DNA from: Phytophthora colocasiae
Taxonomy: Eukaryota > Oomycota > Peronosporomycetes > Peronosporales > Peronosporaceae
Length of the DNA: 64,000 nucleotides
Reading direction: 5' to 3'
Assembly (NCBI GenBank): GCA_018806915.1
Contig: JAGKQI010000050.1
Coordinates: forward strand, 124,001 to 188,000
The translations under genes were made by a program, and so were the position numbers. Shown here piece by piece: positions 49,201-57,531 of the stretch (within the stretch, counting starts at the first letter, position 1; each line of letters opens with the position of its first letter). The notes under the pieces were generated by a model, which saw nothing but the letters and a program-made list of their open reading frames with translations, ran no database searches and was not told the DNA's origin.

Positions 49201-49336
49201 CGTCGGCGATCTCAGGTAGCTCGTTCCCTGAGTTTCCAGAAGGTATGGTCGATTCTTGGGCAAAAGTAGTCATGCATTGTTGAGTGTTATCGTGAATCTT
49301 TCTCAGCTCTGGCCCTACACACACTAGAACACACAA
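46250..49336 (-). CDS. pol: Element C pol, N-terminal part (protease, reverse transcriptase, degenerate RNase H)
   Basis: 1,028 codons. The frame is open from the gag slippery site at 49,393, so Pol is probably made by -1 frameshift; the first ATG (MTTFAQES) is near 49,274. Retropepsin LLDTGATINIL lies at about residue 95, and the RT domain at about residues 590-860 (SRYPLPLIDDLL, FMSLDMASGFW, MPFGLKNAPLVYQAML, SSYIDDIAHG). About 70 extra residues lie between the last two RT motifs. The RT-linked RNase H lacks two usual Asp: PHAN replaces TDAS and VYTRYS replaces a TDH motif. After YTRYSVL a ~340-nt deletion relative to A ends the frame. Confidence 0.9.
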   Translation of the reverse strand: MCVLVCVGPELRKIHDNTQQCMTTFAQESTIPSGNSGNELPEIADDADPTPDDSVSFRLKDGECYGWWEDNYPDRSKRDVVMVYGAVNDHRTKILLDTGATINILSYDFARKLGLRLKSHKQTKVSGMGGVPTYIGASAEIKLTLGPRVVYIVDVWVANIGEGIDVLLGMGFMFAAGVRISAREGLVSLPDEVVVMMCNWEPGDHIGRNRSVRPSEAVLLSPGEEFIVRIDYGPTNPQREVVWAGRGDRWVTQLIYAARSWPVAVRVVNISDKNTWVNELSDVARIVEYGFFPRHGRFVRPGSAAYRDWEVLILESTPSPETKKRMKREAELEALMPQPPCVDRPDYPWPTEILQRPRFDNARVQFVKPESPPTVKRVRFALDAFTQTEDGRSGESTGSADISTDTRDLETSSESIPHTDPGDSSVVIAGDVLNSKPECLLGDSQTPELPADDFDLMDESWDIPIQGMPGTPVEKLRVEYERCMKVSNEELDLEPGVYMREGTELLAQLRDQLVMLPELEELTPECDIDSADVGEPGKTTPEMEKKLRDILRYHRKIFLGDGNAAPAPARGVVCDLDVGDAKPVAQRPRSVAPHLMLKVYELLKRLLETGLIEYSSSPWASPIVIVLKKNGVDIRMCIDYRIVNGFIQLSRYPLPLIDDLLIGFEAAVWFMSLDMASGFWAIRMTERARLISAFICPFGHFQWVRMPFGLKNAPLVYQAMLDNCLWGFVRLSPEEEAEVDAEVLEFLQLQPQDSKKHLSDSENHTPISEIPTLTSQMTVFQRNIPVPTCMGPVLGRSSYIDDIAHGAPTWDQLCDDLNALLFRLRYWNISVSLPKSEFGKLSIPYLSHEISAEGLRATPKIVKGVEELPFPSTLKGVQSFMGSLNYYNKFIEDLPVIAATLYELTDEQICAGRDLTRAKEAFEILKRKIVSTPLLRHPDRTRPFVVIPHANPWAASAVLGQEYEGIIHPVRFTGRVLNDAELRYHIAEKEVIAILRVLENFRALVESSPIIVVYTRYSVLFWKPEGYP

Positions 49337-49351
49337 CTCTGGGGTAACGCC

Positions 49352-49399
49352 ATGCCCGGCGCGTTTCGGATCCCCATCCGACGGGCATATTAGTTTAAC
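49352..49399 (-). promoter_or_regulatory. Element C gag-pol -1 ribosomal frameshift signal
   Basis: Slippery heptamer GTTAAAC (49,393-49,399) read as G TTA AAC in gag, then TAA stop (49,390-49,392). One base later comes a hairpin: outer stem ATGCCCG/CGGGCAT (49,382-49,388 with 49,352-49,358) stacked on inner stem TCGGAT/ATCCGA (49,376-49,381 with 49,366-49,371), GGGG loop and a 7-nt bulge. The -1 frame from AAA CTA onward is open straight into pol, whereas the 0 frame stops about 20 codons after a readthrough. Confidence 0.7.
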
Positions 49400-52300
49400 G
49401 GCTTCCCAGAGTCTGCCTCACCACTCAGGAGTTTCTCCCGTAGGTGGTTCGGCATGTCCTTGAGTGCACCTTGTCGAGCGAGTTGCTTGAGTGCTTCCAG
49501 AGTTTTCAGATCTTCACAGGGTTTTCCAGGGTGTACTCTTCCACATACTTCACAGGGTGGCATCCGACACATTCGACTCGGGTGTCCTTTTTCCTGACAT
49601 CGGTCACACGTGACGTCTCTCCAGCAATCTTCTTCTGAATGTCCTGAGCGTTGACATTTTTCACAGAACTTGTTCCAGTAACCACCATTCTCATGACGCC
49701 TTTGATGGAACCCCTGACCTGACGATCCAGACGGGGACTGGGGCGGCGGACGCCATCCCATGTTATCCATCACTCGATATACCTCATTCGTCAGAGTCTG
49801 CGTCCAATCTGCACTTGGTGGAGCCTTCGAATTGTTCGAAGATGCCTGCGCAGTACTTTCATCGCGGGTAGACTCTGAAGTCGCACTTGGAGTTCTGGAA
49901 TCACCTGTCTGATCTCTGGTATCCTGATTGGCTTTCAGAGATTCCTTATGATTTTCTGAGTTTTCAGAGTCATAGTCTTCAGAATCCACATCTCTTGCGA
50001 CATAAGTCCGATGCACACGCTTGGGCTTGAACTGTCCTCGCGGAATATTGTCAGCCCGGAAGTCTCGAGACTTGGCAGGGGTCATTTCTTGGTCACCAGT
50101 TCGCCACACATCTTCATCTTGCTGCAACGCATATTCCAAGTCTGAAATTCGTCGAAATCTCTGACCTTGCAGCGACGTTTTCAGGCGTGCATCCTTAATC
50201 TTCGTGATGAATCGCAGTACATGCTTCTCAAGACGCTTGGACGACTTCCGGAAATCGATGTCAGCTTTTCCAGCGGCAGAATTAAGTCGGTAGAAAAATT
50301 CAAGCGGAGTCTCAGAGTCTTTCATAGCCATAGTGAAGTATCTCTCAGAATACGATGACCGAGCTTTGCAGTAACGTTTCTTGAACTCTGAAGACAGCTC
50401 TTTCCAGTCACGGGACACACTTTTGGGTAGCTGGTTAAACCAGTCTCGCGCAGACACAGGGAGCTTCAACTTAAGTTCCTGGATGCGCGTCTTAGTCGAC
50501 CACCCTCCTTGAGAAGCCATATTCGTAAACCGCTCCCACCAATGGACACGTTCCCTGAGAGTAGCTCTGGGGTCGAATTCTCCAAGGTTGTTCGAGTTCA
50601 TGAACGGCCTTAGCGTCAGAAGTGTGGTTCCGGCTTGTGCTTGAGTTGCTGCCGTCAGATTCACCACTTCACCTGGCTCTGAGTCCTCCGATGACGAGCT
50701 CGCAGAGTCTGAGCTTGAATTGTCAGAGTCTCCACCAGAGTCTGGTGCTCTATCATGACGCTTCGCTCTGCGAGACGCTCTTTGATCTCCATTAGGCCGT
50801 CTAGCTTCAGTTTTCCGCGGCGGATCTCGTCTCGGAGTAGGCGCACGTCTAGTATCGCCCTTGGTCTCTGTCACCGAGGTCGCTTGAATCACGTGGGTGG
50901 CCGTAGCAGCAGTAGCGCCGCCATTCCTCTCAGGCTTTACTCGCTTCGTCCCCGTGCTTCGTGCAGGGGTGCCTTGCTGGAAGGTTGCAACCTCTCGAGA
51001 TTCCGTCTTGAGAGCCGGTGAATGTGACATGGGTTCAACCCCAACCCTTCTTGCGTCACTTCTGATTTCTGACCCGGATACTGGATACATAGTTGCAACT
51101 TCAGGGTTGCCTGTATGTAACACTTGGTTCGAAGTTGCCGAATCAGGGTGACCGACCCTTCGCGCCTCTTGAACTTGGGATAATGTCGCCCGAAGGTTTT
51201 TCAACTGACCGGCTTGGAACTGTTGCATGTTCTGAGAATTTTCTTTCTCCCTGTCGCGCTCGGCTTCCATGACTTTCATTCGCTGTTGTAAGGCTTCCAT
51301 TTGAGAAATCCAATCCCGTTTCATCTCGTCAGTCGCACGCGCACGTTCGGCTTCAGTCTCAGCCTCTCTCTGTCGCCAGCGTTCAGCAAACACTGATTCC
51401 AGACGTTGGTTTTCAGAGTTCTGGAGCTCCGTTTTCAGAGTTTCCAACTCTGCCGCGCTGCGATTCCTGAGCTTGCTTTCAGATACCAGACTTCTGCGTT
51501 CTTCAGCATCGTCGGCGCGTCTCTCAGCCTCCAGCCTCGCGTTTTCTGACTTCAACAAGCGCTCGGTGAGCGTCTGAATTTCGCGTCTTGCCTCCAAGTC
51601 ACGTTGCTCTCGACGACGATCGCGTTCCATGGTCTCCAAGCGTTCTCGGGCCAAAAACTCCATCTGCGCTTGCTCCATCCGGCTTTGCCACTCCTGCTGT
51701 TGCCTCATGATGTTCAACTCGATCTGGGCAGGCCCTGATCTCTGAGAGCTTCGAGCTTCAGACTTCGTACGACTCGACGCGATGGAACTCAAGCGTCGGG
51801 ACGGTGGTCTCGGAAGGTCTTCACTCTTCACACTTTGGCGGTGGCTCTGGTGACTTTCGCTTTGGGTGGAGGCAGATACAGGCAGGATCTCCGGAGACAA
51901 TTGTTTGAAATCCCGTGAAGAACTTCCGACAGACACCTGGTTTCCAGACCCCGCACCCGGCACCTCTGGTCTCTCTTCCGGCATGTCGACATCCTCGGAC
52001 TCTGGTTTCACTGGTAACAGCGTTCGCGTCACTTGGATCCCCATGCCTTCAGAGACTGTTCCTCCTACATCAGCGCCTTGAGCGATTAACGCCAGACTTC
52101 CTGTGGGCGGCGGCATATGTGATGCCGCCCCTCGACTCATGGACATCAAGGACGAGTCCGTAGAGCTTCCTCGTGAAGTCTGGAATCCCGACGACTGGTC
52201 ATCCGAGGACCCAATGACACTGGGAATTGGCACATCCGACATCTGAGTCTGAGAGATGCTGTGATCTTCGGACATTGGATTTTCAGACCCTGGTCGCGTG

Positions 52301-53637
52301 TTATCAGAGCGGCTCTCGTACTGCGGCAGTGAAGATAGCGATGGCGTCGATAAAGCTGACGGTGTCGACGGGATTTGTGGGCGTGGCGGTCTCTGCTGTA
52401 AGCGCTTGGACTGCGGCGGCTCGTCACTGCTGGAACCATCAGAGCTGTGCGTCACTCGGAGTCCGGTTACCCGGAGTCGCATGATCAGTCGTTGTCCCTG
52501 TAGGTCAGCATCTTTTTCAGATAATACACTGTCTGCTTCGTTCTTGCCAGTTGTGTCTTCTTGCTTCATGCTGTCTGGGAGTCGGCAAACTTGTAACCTG
52601 GCGGTCACTGTGGCCCACTCAACCAATTCCACTGCGAGTCGACTCTGAAGTTCGGACGCCACACTGCGTACTTGAGACCCAACGACGGCTGACGCCTGCG
52701 TCTGGGGCCAGGTTGGGAGGAGGTTCTGGAATTCGAATCCTGCCTCGTACAACATTGTCTGAAGAACAGCCACACATTCCGGTGCTGTTAACGTGCTCAT
52801 CGGAATCTCAACATAAGATAGGTCTTGGATCCAACCAAAACCATGACGCCTCGCGTGAAACTCTGAGATCCACATATCCTCCGGGAAAACGGAGGAACAT
52901 CGCCATTTGATGTAGTCGCCGGTCGCTGCAGCAGCCTTCTGGAAAGCATCAGCACTAGGCTTCATCGTCGGCCACATATACTCGATGTTTGGCGGGACGA
53001 CCTTGCCTGTGTCCATATCTCTCCAACGGCGGAACTCACGACGCACATACCTCAGAGCTCGTTCCCCGTCAAGCGAATCAGCCCTCCAAGACTCATCAGA
53101 CGGTGTCTTCAGAGACTCTTCAGACTTGATCGCCATGTCATCAGACATTGGTGCGTCTTCAGACTTCGGGGACCGTGGAACACGTTCTTCAGAGTGTCCG
53201 GGTTCTGGTTTCACTTCGTCCACGGACTGGCCGGAAGTTGCCGAATCTGAACACAGATCGATCACTTCCGGGGACTCAACCATATCGGCGCCTCCCTCAG
53301 ACGCCTCATCACCACCCTCGCGGGCAGTGGTCGCCTCGTCACCAGAAGCTTCGACTTCTGACGAGCCTTCAGAACCTTGTTCACCAGGGACAGCAGGTGT
53401 CTCTTGAGCTTCGGGTTCCTCAGCAGGCTGGTCTTCGACCGCCGGTTCTGGGACGCTCACATTCTCAGCTGCCTTCTTCTCTCGCGCAGCTTTCCTCTTC
53501 TCGCGGGCCGCCTTCTGGATAGCATCCAAGTCTGGTTGCTCTTCAGGCGACAAACCTTGTAGACGCTTGGATTGACGTGTCGGAATACTCCGACCACGAC
53601 CACGGCGTCCTCCTCTCGTAGATCCTGGCGTAGCCAT
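49390..53637 (-). CDS. gag: Element C gag, intact, 1,415 aa
   Basis: ATG at 53,637 (MATPGSTRGGRRGRGRS); the frame extends upstream without another ATG. Residues 1-60 are basic with RG repeats. Residues 60-150 are acidic and contain VIDLCS (125-130), a textbook SUMO-interaction core, followed by VKPE (142-145), a SUMO-acceptor-like motif. A long coiled coil spans about residues 640-900. The Gypsy capsid domain is at about 1,010-1,180 (HWWERFTNMASQGGW). At the end are three Cys/His knuckles (CEKCQRSGHSEEDC, CDRCQEKGHPSRMC, CEVCGRVHPGKPC). It is several times longer than a usual Gypsy gag because of the N-terminal ~1,000 residues, which A and B share. Confidence 0.93.
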   Translation of the reverse strand: MATPGSTRGGRRGRGRSIPTRQSKRLQGLSPEEQPDLDAIQKAAREKRKAAREKKAAENVSVPEPAVEDQPAEEPEAQETPAVPGEQGSEGSSEVEASGDEATTAREGGDEASEGGADMVESPEVIDLCSDSATSGQSVDEVKPEPGHSEERVPRSPKSEDAPMSDDMAIKSEESLKTPSDESWRADSLDGERALRYVRREFRRWRDMDTGKVVPPNIEYMWPTMKPSADAFQKAAAATGDYIKWRCSSVFPEDMWISEFHARRHGFGWIQDLSYVEIPMSTLTAPECVAVLQTMLYEAGFEFQNLLPTWPQTQASAVVGSQVRSVASELQSRLAVELVEWATVTARLQVCRLPDSMKQEDTTGKNEADSVLSEKDADLQGQRLIMRLRVTGLRVTHSSDGSSSDEPPQSKRLQQRPPRPQIPSTPSALSTPSLSSLPQYESRSDNTRPGSENPMSEDHSISQTQMSDVPIPSVIGSSDDQSSGFQTSRGSSTDSSLMSMSRGAASHMPPPTGSLALIAQGADVGGTVSEGMGIQVTRTLLPVKPESEDVDMPEERPEVPGAGSGNQVSVGSSSRDFKQLSPEILPVSASTQSESHQSHRQSVKSEDLPRPPSRRLSSIASSRTKSEARSSQRSGPAQIELNIMRQQQEWQSRMEQAQMEFLARERLETMERDRRREQRDLEARREIQTLTERLLKSENARLEAERRADDAEERRSLVSESKLRNRSAAELETLKTELQNSENQRLESVFAERWRQREAETEAERARATDEMKRDWISQMEALQQRMKVMEAERDREKENSQNMQQFQAGQLKNLRATLSQVQEARRVGHPDSATSNQVLHTGNPEVATMYPVSGSEIRSDARRVGVEPMSHSPALKTESREVATFQQGTPARSTGTKRVKPERNGGATAATATHVIQATSVTETKGDTRRAPTPRRDPPRKTEARRPNGDQRASRRAKRHDRAPDSGGDSDNSSSDSASSSSEDSEPGEVVNLTAATQAQAGTTLLTLRPFMNSNNLGEFDPRATLRERVHWWERFTNMASQGGWSTKTRIQELKLKLPVSARDWFNQLPKSVSRDWKELSSEFKKRYCKARSSYSERYFTMAMKDSETPLEFFYRLNSAAGKADIDFRKSSKRLEKHVLRFITKIKDARLKTSLQGQRFRRISDLEYALQQDEDVWRTGDQEMTPAKSRDFRADNIPRGQFKPKRVHRTYVARDVDSEDYDSENSENHKESLKANQDTRDQTGDSRTPSATSESTRDESTAQASSNNSKAPPSADWTQTLTNEVYRVMDNMGWRPPPQSPSGSSGQGFHQRRHENGGYWNKFCEKCQRSGHSEEDCWRDVTCDRCQEKGHPSRMCRMPPCEVCGRVHPGKPCEDLKTLEALKQLARQGALKDMPNHLREKLLSGEADSGKPLN

Positions 53638-53710
53638 CTTGAATATAGACGCTTGACAGGAAACTTTCTCTTCTTGTACTCTCAAATCCGGTGATATCAC
53701 GATTCCAAAG

Positions 53711-53728
53711 ATCCGGGCACGCGCACCA
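53711..53728 (-). other. Primer-binding site of element C
   Basis: Minus strand TGGTGCGCGTGCCCGGAT, two bases from the 5' LTR. Its first nine bases recur within the LTR at 54,264-54,272. Confidence 0.8.
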
Positions 53729-53730
53729 GT

Positions 53731-55418
53731 TGTCGCGAAGTCGGTGAAACTTTGGTCGCGGAGCAGGGGGCGTATAGTGAACCCTAGTTATACGACTACT
53801 GAAAAGGGGTTTTCAGAGCCGTACAACGGTAGGTTGGCGTGTGGTACCTTGCGGTATCCTCGTGGGTTTGTTGTCTTCGGAAATATGACCCTCGCCGGAG
53901 TCTGAGAATGTGTTGTGAAGAGAAATTGGTGTTCCCTTGGAGTCTGGTGTCGGTATTCAGGAAATCCTTCCAGGAGCGTTCGGGAGTCGGAATCCCTGGG
54001 AACCAAGATGGTTTCCAGGAAGTCGGCGGTCGAAAAGAGGTTAATGTACCAGAGAAAGTCTGAAAATCGGTGTCTGAATATCACAAATCCAGAACCGAGA
54101 TGCCTGACTTTCAGAGATAAACAACCAATATACAGAGTTCGAAAATATACAAATATATACAGCCGTTCTTATTCTTTCTAGGCCCTTGAACGGTGGGCTA
54201 GCACTCCAGGTCAACTAGGGACTTGCTACCAGACACCTGGTCTGTCTGGTATCCCTCTACGTTCGCGCACCACCCTCTTATATAGAGGGAAAATATAAAC
54301 CAATACAATCGGCTATATATAACAGTCTACCTTGCACTCTGAAAACGACTGTCTAGTTTCCAGAGCCTGTCCAAACGATCAATATGAAATGGGCTACCGC
54401 TAGAGACAAAACAAACGACCCAACTAGGATATGGAATAGGCGGGTCTTTTCAGGTCTCTACGTTACCTGATCTCCACCTAAGGGGATTGAATTTGGTGGA
54501 GATCACACGACGTACGTGATGACGTAGTGGCTTGAATACCTCTCAAGCGGACTTGTGCAGTAGCAAGCAAATTGAACTCTGTTTATCGTTTATCTTCCTC
54601 ATAACTATCATATATCTCTGGTAACTCTCTTCTTCTTGTCGTCTTTTGCGTCCTTTATGCAGTCAGTCTTCATATCTCAGGTACTCTTGGTCTTTGTATA
54701 CATCTGGTACTTTGACTTGGTCTCAGTATGCAGTCTGTGCAGCCGATCTCAATGGGTTGACAGGTAGAGACGTCATTACGGGGGATGTGCAGGTCAGTAA
54801 TCACTTGAATGCGTGACTTGAACTTGGGTTCACTTGGTTTCAGTATGGTCTTAAATCTTCGGTGGTTTCAGAGTCTGGTATCCTGGTTTTCAGATTCCGA
54901 TATCACTTGGTTTTTCAGAGTCTTGGTCACTCAGAGTTAGAGATACCAGAGTCTTGAATACGAAACCAGAGTACGGAGCACTAATGCTTCAACGTACATG
55001 AAGATCTTGAGGGTTGCGCGGGTGCGCGGCGTCCGGCGCGCGATACTTGGTCTCTGCGGGTATATATTGTGAATCCTTGAACCATCCATCGTCGCGCTGG
55101 ACGGTAACGGGATGAGGTCTCTCAGAGATACGTTCTTCTGAGAGACTTTCCGCCAGAACTTAGGCACTCATCGTCGGGGAAAGTCCGGTGACCAGACAGA
55201 GTGTAGTTGACCTTCAGAGTTGTGCACACTCTGAAGTGCACTTCTGGTCCTTTGGGCCCCTTTACAGTCAGGCGAAGGTTTATCCACAATCTTCTACAGA
55301 TGTCGCACGGGTGCGGCCGCGTCCCAAAGTCCCTTTCGCTTATAACCCATAGTATAACCAATCACATCGTAACGTAATATCCACCTGTCGCTCGAAAATC
55401 GGAATTAACATCATGTCA
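53731..55418 (-). repeat. 5' LTR of element C (1,688 bp)
   Basis: Plus strand TGTCGCGAAG to CATCATGTCA, followed by the CCAT duplication. It has the hairpin at 54,468-54,505 and a CCCTCTT/TATAGAGGG palindrome near 54,272. Near identity with 38,612-40,295 indicates recent insertion. Confidence 0.95.
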
Positions 55419-56472
55419 CCATCTTCTACCAAACTCCAATGAGCAGCAAACTTTCTCTTTTGTGGACAGAGCATTCGTGCAACAAGAAGGCCAACGACAT
55501 GCAAGATTTCGTGGGTTGCGTAGGCCTGCTTTGCTTTCAACCGGAGTGCACTTTGCTTGACAGACTCACGGCGACCATCCTTCTGTCGTGCATGAATTGC
55601 TGCTGCGCGTTTATCCACTTGCTGGAGTCCGTACCGGTTGGTTTCAGCAGCGATATGCACCCACAAAGACTTGGGCAAAAAGTAGAAGACGGTCAGAAGA
55701 GGCGATCGCCAGACATCAAGCAGCTCGGCAACAGTACGTGCTTCCTCTGCCCCTAAACCAGGATACTCGGTAACATTAGACTCGTATTCGGTCGATGTAC
55801 CGGTCCATCGCATCTCACGTAGTGTTTTCTCTTGCTGTGATAGCGCAGCAGAGTCTAGAGCACCGCTACCAAGCTGCAGAGATGCAAGAAAAGCTTCATC
55901 CATATCCACTGCGTCACTGTTGGACAGCATATGGTCGTCTTCGTTCAGCTCATCACCGCCACACTCACTGTCTTCATCAAATACGCCATCTACTTCGCCA
56001 TCGCTCGAGCTGTAGATTTCGTAGTCGCTATCGGCTTCTCCATCTACCAAAACATTTACGACGGATGGCGCCGGCAACACTGCGCGCCTGCGTTGCCGCA
56101 GAGTCGGTGCAACAGGCTCTCCACGGTCTTCTTTACCTTCGCTCTCTAATCTGGAGGCTTCGGAAAGAAGATGTAAGCCAGCGGCAGCGCTTCGATGCTC
56201 ATCATTAACTTGAAGGTCACCAGGAGCGAGACCAAATGCGCTTGTGACAGCGGTCTGCGAGAGTTCGATGTCTTCATCGCTGGGTGGGCCAAACATGTGA
56301 TCGATCGTACGTTGAGAGAGCTGTACGCTCGTGTCGATCTGCGGAGCTCTTACGTCTACTTGGGAGCTGTCGAGCAGCCCATGAGCGTCTTCATCCGTGT
56401 CCCGCTCGAGCGGCTCATCATCAAGGTTGTCAGAGGCTTCGGGAGAGTCTTCGAGTAGTCCGGACTGAAATG
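55419..56472 (-). pseudogene. piggyBac-like transposase, N-terminal and middle part
   Basis: An open minus-strand frame that continues across element C into 38,611: the codons flanking C, with one CCAT removed, read VEDG-AVPAGLFG. The N-terminal ~200 residues are acidic and Ser-rich. The later part (AELLDVWRSPLLTVFYFLPK, LLVARMLCPQKRK) leads into the DDE domain. The frame runs on to the right to about 56,608, but that part is LTR sequence, so the piggyBac coding is judged to stop at 56,472. The matching N-terminus seems to be at 59,202-59,404 on the other strand. Confidence 0.75.
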
Positions 56473-56665
56473 TGATCTCTTGGGCCCCTTTGCAGTACAG
56501 GTGAAGGTTAATATATATAGCAGTTTTCTTCCACAGATCCATCATTGTCGCACGGGACATAACCTCGTCCCACATCTCCCTTTCTCCCACAATCCAGTAT
56601 ATGTCCAATCACATCACAGCGAAACGTCCATATCCACTCGAAAAATCGTAATTAGCAACGTGTCA
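56473..56665 (-). repeat. LTR fragment of the element A type (first 193 bp)
   Basis: Matches 11,910-12,102 almost base for base, ending in CAACGTGTCA at 56,665. In its own direction it is the first 193 bp of the LTR, beginning TGACACGTTGC. Its outer end sits inside a Copia gag zinc knuckle, so it records an insertion there. It is cut off at 56,473 where piggyBac sequence starts. Confidence 0.85.
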
Positions 56666-57324
56666 CCTTGCTTCTTGCAGTAGAAGCACTTGCCGTTGAA
56701 GCGACGCTTGCCCCCGAAGTCCTTCTTCTTCGTAGCGAAAGCCTTCTCTTGAGCCGATGACGATTCATCCGAAGCTTGAACACCAGAGAGAGCTTGAATC
56801 GCGTAGGCCAGCGACATGTTTGGCGTATTCTCGAGGACAGTACATATCATCTTGTACTCGTCCGTCAGACTGCCAAGGAGCAACACGAGCTGGCGAGTCT
56901 CATCCAGAGTCTCACCGATCGTCTCCATCTGGAGGACGATCTCCTTGAACTGATCGACGTGGGAAGCGAACTTGGTCCCGGGCTCCATCTTGAAGTTGTT
57001 CAACTTCTTGGTGACGAGAAGCCGGTTCTTGAGCGTCTTCTTGTTGAAGTGCTCCTCGAGCATCGTCCACGCCTCAGCGGCAGTCAGTGCTCCACGGACG
57101 TAGACTTGGTACGTGAGACTCACGTCTCCAGCGATAACACCAAGTGCCTTCAGATCGTTGGTTTTCCATTCCGCCGTGAAGCGATCACTCACTTGGTCGA
57201 ACTCGGGCTTGATGATCTGCGGTAGCAGTCCCTTCCGAGCGAGCTTCATCCGCATGTTGAACTCCCAGTGAAAGTAGTTGTCTTCCACGAGCTTGTCGAT
57301 GCTGTCGGCGTAGCTTGGGCTCAT
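56666..57324 (-). pseudogene. gag: Ty1/Copia gag, 3' truncated
   Basis: ATG at 57,324 (MSPSYADSIDKLVEDNYFHW). It shows the usual Copia Gag helical region (YFHWEFNMRMKLARKGLLPQ, AAEAWTMLEEHFNKKTLKNR, LETIGETLDE-type repeats) and a Lys-rich linker. It ends within the zinc knuckle after CFYCKKQG, where the LTR fragment begins. About 219 codons remain. No Copia protease, integrase or RT is present in the window. Confidence 0.85.
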
Positions 57325-57459
57325 AACCAATTGAGAGTATAGCGAATCGAGGCTTGATAGTGAAGTGAGTAGGAGGAAGTAAATCCAAAAGTGAGTTTAT
57401 TGAGTTAGCCCGCATTCACTAATCTACCGTTGCTCTCCTTGAGCTCCCCTTGTAGACCT

Positions 57460-57531
57460 TTGTGAAACGGGAACGCTTGATGTAACGGGAACGCCTTGTG
57501 AAACGGGAACGCTTGATGTAACGGGAACGAT
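57460..57531. repeat. Two 36-bp tandem repeats upstream of Copia gag
   Basis: 57,460-57,495 and 57,496-57,531 differ only in the last two bases. Each contains two AACGGGAACG units, so the unit occurs four times in 72 bp. The position upstream of gag suggests LTR or leader sequence of the Copia element; LTR ends could not be fixed. Confidence 0.6.

Larger units (their letters stand above)
38612..55418 (-). mobile_element. Element C: 16.8 kb Gypsy (Chronos-like) element with antisense ORF
   Basis: On the minus strand: 5' LTR (53,731-55,418), PBS, gag, -1 frameshift signal, pol, spacer, antisense ORF (plus strand), polypurine tract, 3' LTR (38,612-40,295). The 4-bp duplication CCAT (38,608-38,611 and 55,419-55,422) marks a clean insertion into the piggyBac-like gene. 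The LTRs differ by four substitutions and two 2-nt indels by my comparison, so it is young. A deletion in the RNase H region makes pol defective. Confidence 0.95.

Noticed and set aside
56473..56608. N-terminal extension of the piggyBac-like frame starting MDIYWIVGE
   Set aside because: This part is translated LTR; the same peptide is encoded by the A LTR at 11,930-12,045.
57460..57531. 36-bp repeats as a CRISPR array
   Set aside because: Only two units, directly adjacent without spacers, in a eukaryotic transposon.
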